A model generated the notes under the pieces. The model made no database searches. It was not told the origin of the DNA and saw only the letters and a program-made list of their open reading frames with translations. Positions 8,376-15,794 of a stretch of DNA of 64,000 bases are shown in pieces (position 1 is the first letter of the stretch; each line of letters begins with the position of its first letter). The stretch is from assembly GCA_001184205.1 (NCBI GenBank), contig LBMP01000004.1, positions 137,755 through 201,754 on the forward strand, read 5' to 3'. This DNA comes from Desulfocarbo indianensis. GTDB lineage: Bacteria > Desulfobacterota > Desulfarculia > Desulfarculales > Desulfarculaceae. The translations under genes and the position numbers were made by a program.

Positions 8376-8873
8376 ATGAGCGATATAAAAATGATCCGGG
8401 TGGACGGCCGCCAGGTGGGCGTGCAGGGCTTGGAGCAGGCGCTCCATGAAATGGCGGACCGGTTGGCGGAGATGCCCGAGGAAAAAGCCGGCGAGGCGCT
8501 GTTGCAGCGCTTGGCCGCCGATAACTACGTGCCGGAAGCGGCGCGGGCGGCCTATGTGAAGGCCCTGGGCCGTGAGCTGAGCCGCCATCTGGGTCGACCA
8601 ATGTCCGAGGAGGAGGGCGGCAAGCCCGTGCTCAGCATCCAGGTGCTGGGACCCGGCTGCGCCAACTGCCAGGAACTGACCCAGAGGGTCATGCGGGTCC
8701 TGGACCAGTTGGGCGCGCCCGCCGAGCTGGAGCACCTGCGCGACATGCTGGCCATCGCGGCCTTCGACGTGGTGGCCACGCCCGGACTTTGCATCGACGG
8801 CCGGATAGTCTCCTCGGGCAGGGTGCCCAGCGAGGCGGAAATCAGGGAAATGATAATCCAGGCCCAGGGCTAG
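8376..8873 (+). CDS. Two-domain protein with C-terminal thioredoxin-like CxxC fold
   Basis: The 165-residue protein has an N-terminal helical domain of about 75 residues (GRQVGVQGLEQALHEM to YVKALGREL). A small thioredoxin-like domain follows, with the motif PGCANCQ and Cys95 and Cys98 as the redox pair. The C-terminal part matches redox-active disulfide protein 2 (MTH895/TM0996-like). The start is near the permease stop, with no gap for a promoter. It may deliver electrons to the nearby ArsC or handle arsenic bound to the permease. That is inference from neighbours. The N-terminal domain is of unknown function. Confidence 0.82.
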   Translation: MSDIKMIRVDGRQVGVQGLEQALHEMADRLAEMPEEKAGEALLQRLAADNYVPEAARAAYVKALGRELSRHLGRPMSEEEGGKPVLSIQVLGPGCANCQELTQRVMRVLDQLGAPAELEHLRDMLAIAAFDVVATPGLCIDGRIVSSGRVPSEAEIREMIIQAQG

Positions 8874-8894
8874 GGCCGTTCAGGGAGCATAAAA

Positions 8895-9125
8895 ATGGAC
8901 ATCAAGATATTGGGGCCGGGCTGCGCCAAGTGCAAAAAGACCGAGGAAATCGTGCGTGAGGCCGTGGCGGAAGCCCAGGCGGAGGCCACGGTGGAGAAGG
9001 TTACCGGCATGCTGGAGATCGCGGCCTTCGGGGTGATGATGACCCCGGCGGTGGTGGTGGACGGCCAGGTTAAGATCGTGGGGAAGATACCCAACAAGGA
9101 CCAAGTGAAGGAATGGCTCAAGTAG
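8895..9125 (+). CDS. Small thioredoxin-fold protein (redox-active disulfide protein 2)
   Basis: The 76-residue protein starts MDIKILGPGCAKCKK, with Cys10 and Cys13 as the CxxC pair. It carries the cis-Pro region VMMTPAVVVDGQV typical of small archaeal/bacterial glutaredoxin-like thioredoxins. It is a stand-alone relative of the C-terminal domain encoded just upstream, which suggests duplication within the operon. The likely role is as an electron donor for arsenate reductase or for reduction of a cysteine-bound metalloid. The ribosome site is AGGGAG at 8881-8886, 8 bases before the ATG. Confidence 0.9.
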   Translation: MDIKILGPGCAKCKKTEEIVREAVAEAQAEATVEKVTGMLEIAAFGVMMTPAVVVDGQVKIVGKIPNKDQVKEWLK

Positions 9126-9234
9126 CCGCTTACCATTCAGCGGCGCCGCTTGGACGCAGGCGAGAGGAGTCGCCCAAATGCCGAGCGAAGCCATGGGGCC
9201 GCTAACTCTTAATCATCCGGGCAGGGAGGGGGAC

Positions 9235-9756
9235 ATGTTGCTCACGGGTTACCGCAAGGAAATATTCAGGGCGGAATGCAATCCCAGCTTTGAGTCGGTG
9301 CATTGCCACGCCCGCTTGGATCAGGACGTGGGCCAGGCGCTGCCCTATCTCAACGCCGAACTGGGCGGCTTTGAATACATCGAGGAGCCGCCCAGCGTTA
9401 CCTTCCGGGCCCAGGGCAAGATCATCACCGTGTATCCCCAGATGATCGCGGTGAACGCGCTCAAGGACGAGGCCGAGGCGGAAAAAATCCTGCAATGGCT
9501 CATGAGCGAGATCAACCAGGTTTGGGATAACCGCGCCAAGATCCAGCCCAGTTTTGACGGCGCGCCCCGGCCCCAGGTTTTCGAGATTCTCAAGATGCTG
9601 CCCAAGACCAACTGCAAGAAATGCGGCCAGCCCACCTGCATGGTCTTCGCGGCCCAGGCCGCCGAGGGCGGGCGCGGCGCCGAGGAGTGTCCGGAGCTGG
9701 CCCCGGAGCGGGCCGGGCAATTGAGGCTGTATTTGAGCAGGTTCTATCCGGAATAG
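9235..9756 (+). CDS. Fe-S cluster domain protein of unknown function in ars operon
   Basis: From this ATG the protein has 173 residues. The first 120 or so form an unassigned mixed alpha/beta domain. The end carries NCKKCGQPTC followed by a fourth Cys in EECPEL. That is the [4Fe-4S] motif of PF04060, shared with the CODH/ACS corrinoid protein and RnfB. Charged and aromatic residues are frequent, and no signal peptide is present. A start at 9178 with GAGGAG upstream is also good and would add 19 residues (MPSEAMGPL...). The later ATG has GGAGG close by. Its place between thioredoxin and arsC suggests a role in arsenic redox or binding, unproven. Confidence 0.8.
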   Translation: MLLTGYRKEIFRAECNPSFESVHCHARLDQDVGQALPYLNAELGGFEYIEEPPSVTFRAQGKIITVYPQMIAVNALKDEAEAEKILQWLMSEINQVWDNRAKIQPSFDGAPRPQVFEILKMLPKTNCKKCGQPTCMVFAAQAAEGGRGAEECPELAPERAGQLRLYLSRFYPE

Positions 9757-9781
9757 GCCGCGGCCGGGAGGATTAAGAGGC

Positions 9782-10219
9782 ATGAGCCAAAAGAAGAAGC
9801 GCATTCTGTTCCTTTGCACGGGCAATTCCTGCCGCAGCCAGATGGCCGAAGGCTTCACCAACGCCCTCAGAGGCGATGAGTTCGCGGCTTACAGCGCCGG
9901 CGTGGCCCCCAAAGACGTGGACCCGCGCGCGGTGCGGGTCATGGCCGAGTCCGGGGTGGATATCTCCGGCCAGACCAGCAAGGACGTGGAGCAATTCATC
10001 GGCCAGGAGTGGGACTGGGTGGTCACCCTTTGCGACAACGCCCGCGAGGCCTGCCCCTTTTTCCCCGGCCTGGTGAAGCGGTCGCACCGGGGCTTTCCCG
10101 ACCCGCCCCAGCTGGCCCGGGACGCGGCCAGCGAGGAGGAGGCCCTGGCGCACTACCGCCGCGTGCGCGACCAGATCAAGGAGTTGGTGCTGGGCCTGCC
10201 GCGGAGCCTGGAGGAGTGA
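9782..10219 (+). CDS. arsC: Arsenate reductase, thioredoxin-coupled (LMW-phosphatase type)
   Basis: This enzyme reduces arsenate to arsenite using a cysteine relay finally reset by thioredoxin. The 145-residue protein has the phosphate loop CTGNSCR, with Cys12 as nucleophile and Arg18. The other two relay cysteines, Cys84 (TLCDNA) and Cys91 (ACPFFPG), are at the positions known for the S. aureus/B. subtilis type. FPDPPQ near the end holds the general acid Asp. All residues for activity appear intact. The two CxxC proteins encoded just upstream could be its reductants. AGGATTAAGAGGC before the ATG provides the ribosome site. Confidence 0.95.
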   Translation: MSQKKKRILFLCTGNSCRSQMAEGFTNALRGDEFAAYSAGVAPKDVDPRAVRVMAESGVDISGQTSKDVEQFIGQEWDWVVTLCDNAREACPFFPGLVKRSHRGFPDPPQLARDAASEEEALAHYRRVRDQIKELVLGLPRSLEE

Positions 10220-10280
10220 GCAAGAACCGGCGCGCGGCTCGGCCCTGCGCCGATAAATATTGGCGATTAAGGGAGTCAAC

Positions 10281-10634
10281 ATGGTTAGCGCAGGGAGGGA
10301 TGACATGCGTTTGCTGGAAGAATGGTTTCCGGAGTTCGCGGCCAAGTTTGCTGAAATAGACGAGCTGTACCAGGAAAAGCGGACCATCGACGAAAAGACC
10401 TATCAATTCATTTGCTTTGCCCTTTCCATAAAAAACCGTTCCAAGCCCTGTTTGCTCAAGCATTTTTTCGGGGCCTTGGAAGCGGGCGCCACCGTGCAGG
10501 AGCTGTCCTACATCATGGCGCTTACCTTCCGGGAGAGCGCCGGCGGCGATGATTGCTGGACCCACGACGCCCTGGGCGATTATAAAAAGCTGATGGTGGA
10601 AGGCATGTCCAGCCGGGATTGCTGCGTCAAGTAG
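10281..10634 (+). CDS. AhpD/carboxymuconolactone decarboxylase-like protein
   Basis: The 117-residue all-helical protein fits the AhpD-like fold: an RTIDEKTYQFICFALSIKNR-type helix, then SKPCLLKHFFGALEAGAT, then EELSYIMALTF. In AhpD the active motif is CxxCxxxH. Here the first Cys is Ser (SKPCLLKH), leaving one cysteine plus the His. The protein ends in a CCVK tail. It may be a thiol protein of another kind, perhaps an organoarsenical or peroxide handler; this is inference. The ATG at 10281 has AAGGGAG five bases away. The ATG at 10305 is an alternative, with GGGAGG upstream. It is the last gene of the ars operon before a hairpin terminator. Confidence 0.75.
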   Translation: MVSAGRDDMRLLEEWFPEFAAKFAEIDELYQEKRTIDEKTYQFICFALSIKNRSKPCLLKHFFGALEAGATVQELSYIMALTFRESAGGDDCWTHDALGDYKKLMVEGMSSRDCCVK

Positions 10635-11009
10635 CCCGGCTGGGGGGGCCGGTCCACGCCGCGGCCTCCCAGGCGGAGAGTTCATCAGGGGCTGACTCGG
10701 CCGGTTGAGCCGGGTCGGCCTTTCATCCGTGATGGAATTAATTAATGGCCTCGGTTTTTTGGGGGGAGATGGATGCTCCGCCTCAAGGGTTTTTGTTTTA
10801 AGCTGGGCGAGTTCCATCAAAGCGAACCTGATTTCAGGAGGCTTGCCTGGTTAATATTTTGAAAGAATAATCTATCCGCCAGGTTGCGCGGTTCCGCCGG
10901 GGGGTGATAACTTTTAGCGATTGGTTTATATCCAGGCTGCACATCCGCGGAACTATTTCTTTGACAAAGGCGCTCAAGTTCCGATGCGGCAATATTCCAT
11001 GAGGGCGAC
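10635..11009 (+). other. Intergenic region between ars operon and PAS kinase gene
   Basis: This 375-base stretch holds no convincing gene. It contains the terminator-like hairpin at 10690-10720. A TTGACA at 10961-10966 has no matching -10 at proper spacing. The leader of the downstream kinase gene occupies the end. Confidence 0.6.
10690..10727 (+). terminator. Probable Rho-independent terminator of ars operon
   Basis: A 12-bp stem is formed by 10690-10701 and 10709-10720. All positions pair, two of them G-U, around a seven-base loop. A short, weak T-rich run (TTTC) follows. The hairpin is strong but the T-tract is poor. Confidence 0.6.
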
Positions 11010-14000
11010 ATGAGCAACCCCAAGGACGGCGACGCTTCTTTTCCGGCCAAGCTGGAATCCCTGCGGCGTCGCGCATTGGAACTGGAGGCCAGGCGCGCCG
11101 GGCGGCAAACCGGCGCGGACGGCCTTTATCAAGGCGACGAAAACTACCGCAGCCTGGTCAATAACGTCAAGGTGGGCGTCTACCGCAACACCGGCGGGCC
11201 CAAGGGAAGATTTCTGCGGGCCAACCCGGCCATAGCCGAGATGTTCGGCTATAAGGACGTGGCCAGCTTCCTCGAAGCCCAAGTTTCCGACCTCTACGTG
11301 CGACCCGAAGAAAGAGAAAGCTTCATCGCCACCGTGACCCGCGAGGGCGTGGTGAAGAGCGACCTGCTGCTCAGGCGGCAGGACGGCAGCCAATTCCTGG
11401 CCAGTTGCACGGCCGTTGCCAACTACGGTTCCGATGGCAGCCTGATTTGGATCGACGGCGTGATAGAGGACGTTTCCGAACAGCGCCGGGCCGAGGCGGC
11501 CCTGATCCAATCGGAGGCCGAGAAAAGCTTGATCCTGGACAGCACCTCGGAAATGGTGATTTTCCAGGACGCGGACCACAGGGTGCTTTGGGCCAACCGC
11601 GCCGCGGCCGAGTCCGCCCAATTCTCTCCCCGGGAACTCCAGGGCCGCTATTGCTACGAGATATGGAATAGGCGCTCGGAAACGTGTCCCCGCTGTCCCG
11701 TGGCGCGGGCCCGCCAGACGGGCCGCCCGCAAGAGGGGGAGATGGCCACCCTGGACGGCCGCTTTTGGTATATCAGGGGTTATCCCGTGCATGACGCCGA
11801 GGGGCGCTTGAGCGCCGTGGTGGAGATATGCCAGGACATCACCGAGCGCAAGACGGCGGAGATAGCCCTTCGCCAAAGCGAGGAGAAATACTCCAAGGCC
11901 TTTCGCCAGAGCCCGGCGTGGGTGTGCATAAGCACCTTGGAGGAAGGCCGCTACCTGGAGGCGAACGACGCTTTCCTGCGCGCCACCGGCTACACTTGCC
12001 AAGAGGTGATCGGGAAAACCTCCGCGGAGATGAATCTCTGGGTCGACCCCACTGACCGCCGGCGGGTGGAAGAAGAAGTCAAGCGGTGCGGATTCGTGCG
12101 CAACATGGAGGTGAAGCGCCGCGCCAAGGACGGCACCATTCTCGATATGCTTTTTTCCTGCGAGGAAATCCTGCTGGAGGGGGAACGCTGCCTCATATCG
12201 GTCTCCCAGGACATCACCGAACAAAACAGCATATTGCACGCCTTGCGTTTCAGCGAGGAAAAGTTCGCCAAGGCCTTCCGGCAGAGCCCGGTATGGTTCT
12301 TGATCGCAACCCTGGAAGACGGCCGTTTGCTGGAGGTCAACGACGCCTTCCTGCGCGTCACGGGCTTCGACTTGCAGGAGGTGATAGGCAAGACCACTCT
12401 GGAGCTTGGCCTGTGGGTCGACACCGCGGTCCGCCGCCACGTGGTGGGGGAGATAAAGCGCTCGGGTAGCGTGGATAAGCTGGAGATCGAGGTCCGCGGC
12501 AAGGCTGGCCGCACCATGACCATGCTGTTTTCGGCGGAGAAGATCGTCATCGATGGCGAGGAATGTCTGCTCTCGGTGGCCGCCGACATCAGCGATCGCA
12601 AGCTGACGGAAAAGGCGCTCAAAGATAGCGAGGAAAAATACCGTTCCCTGATCCAGAACATGCAGGACGTGGTGTTCCTGGTGCAGGACGGCAGGATCAA
12701 GCTGGTCAGCGACAGGGTGGAGCGCATAGCGGGCTACAGCGCCCAAGAATTGCTCGGGCGGGATTTTCTGGAAATAATGGCGCCCGAAGAACGCCAGGCC
12801 GTGGTCGAGCTGCATCGAAAACACATGGCCGGCCAGGAAGCGACCAGGGAATACGAGACCGTATTCATAGGCAAGGACGGCTCCCGCATTCTGGTATTGG
12901 CAACCGTTTCAGTGATCGATTACGAAGGCCGCCCAGCCGTGGTGGGCACCCTCAAGGATATTACCGAATACCGCAAGAGCGAGGCGGAAAAGGCGAAACT
13001 GCAAGCCCAATTGCAGCATTCGCAAAAGATGGAGGCGGTGGGCACCCTGGCCAGCGGGGTGGCCCACGATTTCAACAACATTCTGCAGGGCATCAGAGGC
13101 TACGTCCAACTCATGCATATGCATGCCGACAGCCCCGAAATCGTGCGCCAGCGGGCCGCCGACGTCGATGCCGCGGTGGAACGCGCCAACGACCTGGTGC
13201 AGCGCATGTTGGCTTTCGGCCGCAAGCTGGAGCCGGAGCTGAAACCGGTGGACCTCAACCACGAGGTGGAGCAGGCGGCGCTGATCCTGGAACGCACCAT
13301 TCCAAAAATGATCAAGATCGAAATGGAGCTGGCCGAAAACCTGTCGCCGATATACGGGGATCCCAACCAGCTCGGCCTGCTCATCCTAAATCTGGCCAAC
13401 AACGCGGCGGACGCCATGCCCCAAGGCGGCCGGCTGGTCATGCAAACCGCAAACGTCAGCCTGGATAAAGCCTATTGCCAGCAGCACCTGGGGGCCAGCC
13501 CCGGCGATTACGTGCGCCTGACCATCAGCGACACCGGACAGGGAATGGACCGGGAAACCCAGGAGAAAATTTTCGATCCTTTTTTCACCACCAAGGCGGT
13601 AGGCCGGGGTTCGGGCTTGGGGCTCTCCATTGTCTATGGCATAGCCCAAGGCCATGACGGCCATGTGAGCTGCTACTCCGAGCCGGGGAAGGGCTCCACC
13701 TTTCGGATTCACCTGCCGGCATCGACGGGCGAGATAGCCGGACAAACCTCGGAAGTGAAGGATAGGGAAGCCATACCGGGCGGGCAAGAGACTCTGTTGG
13801 TGGTGGATGATGAGGAGGTCATCGTAGAAGTGGTCCAAGAGACCCTTGGCCACTTCGGCTATACGGTCTTGAGCGCCCGCAGCGGGGAAGAGGCCTTGGA
13901 GACTTACGCCAGGCGTCAGGAGGAGATAAGCCTGGTGATTTTGGATATCGGCATGCCCGGCATGGGCGGCCTGCGCTGCCTGGAGGAGCTTTATAAGATG

Positions 14001-14150
14001 AACCCCGGCCTCAAGGCCATCGTGGCCAGCGGCTACGGGTTGAATGGACAATTGATGACTATTTACGAGATGGGCGCCAAGGCGTTTCTGTCCAAGCCCT
14101 ATCACACCCAGGAACTGCTGACTACCTTGCGTCAAGTGCTGGATGACTGA
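11010..14150 (+). CDS. Soluble multi-PAS hybrid histidine kinase with receiver domain
   Basis: This 1046-residue sensor has no membrane helix. Five PAS-like domains occupy about residues 45-160, 170-285, 292-405, 412-530 and 540-655. The HisKA domain has His686 in GVAHDFNN, and the ATPase domain has N-box Asn797-Asn798 and DTGQGMD near 841-847. A C-terminal receiver has acidic Asp933-Asp934, acceptor Asp979 (VILDIGMPG) and Lys1029. The second PAS contains TCPRCP, a Cys-rich motif seen in redox or metal sensing PAS domains. PAS3 and PAS4 are close copies, suggesting internal duplication. The signal and output partner are unknown. Confidence 0.9.
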   Translation: MSNPKDGDASFPAKLESLRRRALELEARRAGRQTGADGLYQGDENYRSLVNNVKVGVYRNTGGPKGRFLRANPAIAEMFGYKDVASFLEAQVSDLYVRPEERESFIATVTREGVVKSDLLLRRQDGSQFLASCTAVANYGSDGSLIWIDGVIEDVSEQRRAEAALIQSEAEKSLILDSTSEMVIFQDADHRVLWANRAAAESAQFSPRELQGRYCYEIWNRRSETCPRCPVARARQTGRPQEGEMATLDGRFWYIRGYPVHDAEGRLSAVVEICQDITERKTAEIALRQSEEKYSKAFRQSPAWVCISTLEEGRYLEANDAFLRATGYTCQEVIGKTSAEMNLWVDPTDRRRVEEEVKRCGFVRNMEVKRRAKDGTILDMLFSCEEILLEGERCLISVSQDITEQNSILHALRFSEEKFAKAFRQSPVWFLIATLEDGRLLEVNDAFLRVTGFDLQEVIGKTTLELGLWVDTAVRRHVVGEIKRSGSVDKLEIEVRGKAGRTMTMLFSAEKIVIDGEECLLSVAADISDRKLTEKALKDSEEKYRSLIQNMQDVVFLVQDGRIKLVSDRVERIAGYSAQELLGRDFLEIMAPEERQAVVELHRKHMAGQEATREYETVFIGKDGSRILVLATVSVIDYEGRPAVVGTLKDITEYRKSEAEKAKLQAQLQHSQKMEAVGTLASGVAHDFNNILQGIRGYVQLMHMHADSPEIVRQRAADVDAAVERANDLVQRMLAFGRKLEPELKPVDLNHEVEQAALILERTIPKMIKIEMELAENLSPIYGDPNQLGLLILNLANNAADAMPQGGRLVMQTANVSLDKAYCQQHLGASPGDYVRLTISDTGQGMDRETQEKIFDPFFTTKAVGRGSGLGLSIVYGIAQGHDGHVSCYSEPGKGSTFRIHLPASTGEIAGQTSEVKDREAIPGGQETLLVVDDEEVIVEVVQETLGHFGYTVLSARSGEEALETYARRQEEISLVILDIGMPGMGGLRCLEELYKMNPGLKAIVASGYGLNGQLMTIYEMGAKAFLSKPYHTQELLTTLRQVLDD

Positions 14151-14249
14151 AAAATTATTCATGACAAGCCGCCGCTTGGCCAGCGCCTCGGCGGGCATGC
14201 TCCCCGAAGGGCCGGGGCGTTTCTCCCGTTCGTCTGGCGGCCCGAGCTG

Positions 14250-15755
14250 ATGGCGAAGCTTCCCCCGCAAGCTGAAATGCTCCGGCCTGATGAGCCGGAG
14301 CGCCCCGCCGGCGAGGAAAGGGCCGGCGCTTTTTCGGAGGCCGCGCCCGACGCCGCGGACCGCTACATTCCCGGCGTCAAGAAGGTTCTTTTAACGGGGG
14401 TGTTTTGGCGCATCCTGGCCATCGAGGCCATACTCCTGATCGGCTCCCTGGCCGCCCGCGCCTGGCTGCAAGAATCGAGCGGCTGGGATTTGTTTTGGTA
14501 CGCGATGCGCATCATCCTGCTGGTGGCGGTCATCATACTATTCATGTGGCTCACCCTGAGCGCCTTCCTGCGTAAAAAGATTATCAGACCTTTGGAGGCC
14601 ATCGCCCTGGCCAACCGGCGGCTGCAAAGCAACGACCCCTCCGGCCGCGAGGTGTCGCTGCCCGCCGACGTCCCCCGCGAGATAAGGGAGATAGCCTCCA
14701 GCCGCCAAGGCATGCTGGCCGCCATCACGCGCATCGCCGAACAAAGGCTCCGGCTGGTGGAGTTCATCAAGAAGACCTTTGGCCGCTATCTCTCCGACAA
14801 GGTGGTGGAAGAGATATTGTCCTCGCCCCAGGGCGCCAGCTTGGGCGGCCGGCGGCAGCAGGTGACCGTGCTCATGTCCGACTTGCGGGGGTTCACCACC
14901 TTGGCGGCGAGCCGCGATCCCGAGGAGATGGTGACCCTGCTCAATCAGTACCTGGCCCGCATGAGCGGGATAATCATTACCCACGATGGAGTGATCGACG
15001 AGTTCATCGGCGACGCCATCCTGGCCGTGTTCGGAGCGCCGGAGCCGCGCCGGGACGACGCCCTCAGGGCGGTGGCCTGCGCCGTGGAAATGCAGGTGGC
15101 GCTGGCCGCGCTGAACCGCGATCTGGGCGAGGCCCTGGAAATGGGCGTCGCGGTGAACAGCGGGCAGGTTCTATTGGGCAATATCGGCTCCGAGGTGCGC
15201 ATGAAATACGGCGTGGTCGGCGACCCGGTGAACCTGGCCTCGCGCCTGGAATCAACCACGGTGGGCGGGCAGGTGATCATCGGCCAGACCACCTATGAGA
15301 TGGTCAAGGAGATGGTGACCACGACGCCGGCCCAAACCCACCTGATGAAGGGTTTCAAGCAGCCCCTGGTGGGGCATCCGGTTTTGGCGGTGGGGCCGCC
15401 CTATGATTTGCGGCTGCCGGCGAGCGAGGCGCTGGAGGAAATGACGCCGATGGAGCTTCCGCTCAGCGCCTGGCTGGTGTCGGGCAAGGAGGTCATGGCC
15501 GGGAAATTGAGCGGGACCAGTCTGGCCCTGGGCGACGGCATCCTGGAGGTGAGCCTGCCGGAAAAACTGGCGCCCGGCAGCGACCTGAAGCTTAACCTGG
15601 AGCTGTGCGTCGATGCCCATTGTTTCGGCGATATCTACGCCAAGGTTCTGGACGTGCGGGAACACCCGCAAGGCCACACCCTCCTGCTGCGTTTAACCGG
15701 GCTTAGCGACGCTGACCGGCGCATGCTGCGGCGCTGGCGCGAGCAAGCCGGTTAG
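14250..15755 (+). CDS. Membrane-bound class III nucleotide cyclase with PilZ-like C-terminus
   Basis: The 501-residue protein has an acidic, Pro-rich start and two membrane helices (about 45-70 and 83-106). A HAMP-like linker (IIRPLEAIALANRRLQ) follows, then an adenylate/guanylate cyclase domain in about 200-370. Metal-binding Asp211 (MSDLRGF) and Asp255 (FIGDAILAVFG) are present, as is the NLASRLE region with Arg332. This supports cyclic nucleotide synthesis; cAMP is most likely. Residues 400-500 resemble a PilZ domain (final LTGLSDADRRMLRRW) but lack a clear RxxxR and the D/NxSxxG motif, so c-di-GMP binding is uncertain. It lies 99 bases after the hybrid kinase gene and may share its pathway. 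Confidence 0.88.
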   Translation: MAKLPPQAEMLRPDEPERPAGEERAGAFSEAAPDAADRYIPGVKKVLLTGVFWRILAIEAILLIGSLAARAWLQESSGWDLFWYAMRIILLVAVIILFMWLTLSAFLRKKIIRPLEAIALANRRLQSNDPSGREVSLPADVPREIREIASSRQGMLAAITRIAEQRLRLVEFIKKTFGRYLSDKVVEEILSSPQGASLGGRRQQVTVLMSDLRGFTTLAASRDPEEMVTLLNQYLARMSGIIITHDGVIDEFIGDAILAVFGAPEPRRDDALRAVACAVEMQVALAALNRDLGEALEMGVAVNSGQVLLGNIGSEVRMKYGVVGDPVNLASRLESTTVGGQVIIGQTTYEMVKEMVTTTPAQTHLMKGFKQPLVGHPVLAVGPPYDLRLPASEALEEMTPMELPLSAWLVSGKEVMAGKLSGTSLALGDGILEVSLPEKLAPGSDLKLNLELCVDAHCFGDIYAKVLDVREHPQGHTLLLRLTGLSDADRRMLRRWREQAG

Positions 15756-15794
15756 AGCGCGGGTTAATCGCGGTCAGTTAAGCGAAGCGCGGGC

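Noticed and set aside
10961..10966. TTGACA as promoter of the first PAS kinase
   Set aside because: No -10 box at 16-18 bases; the AATATT nearby is too far away.
10974..12824. 616-residue open frame opposite the first PAS kinase
   Set aside because: Antisense shadow of the kinase; no motifs, and the sense frame has clear PAS domains.
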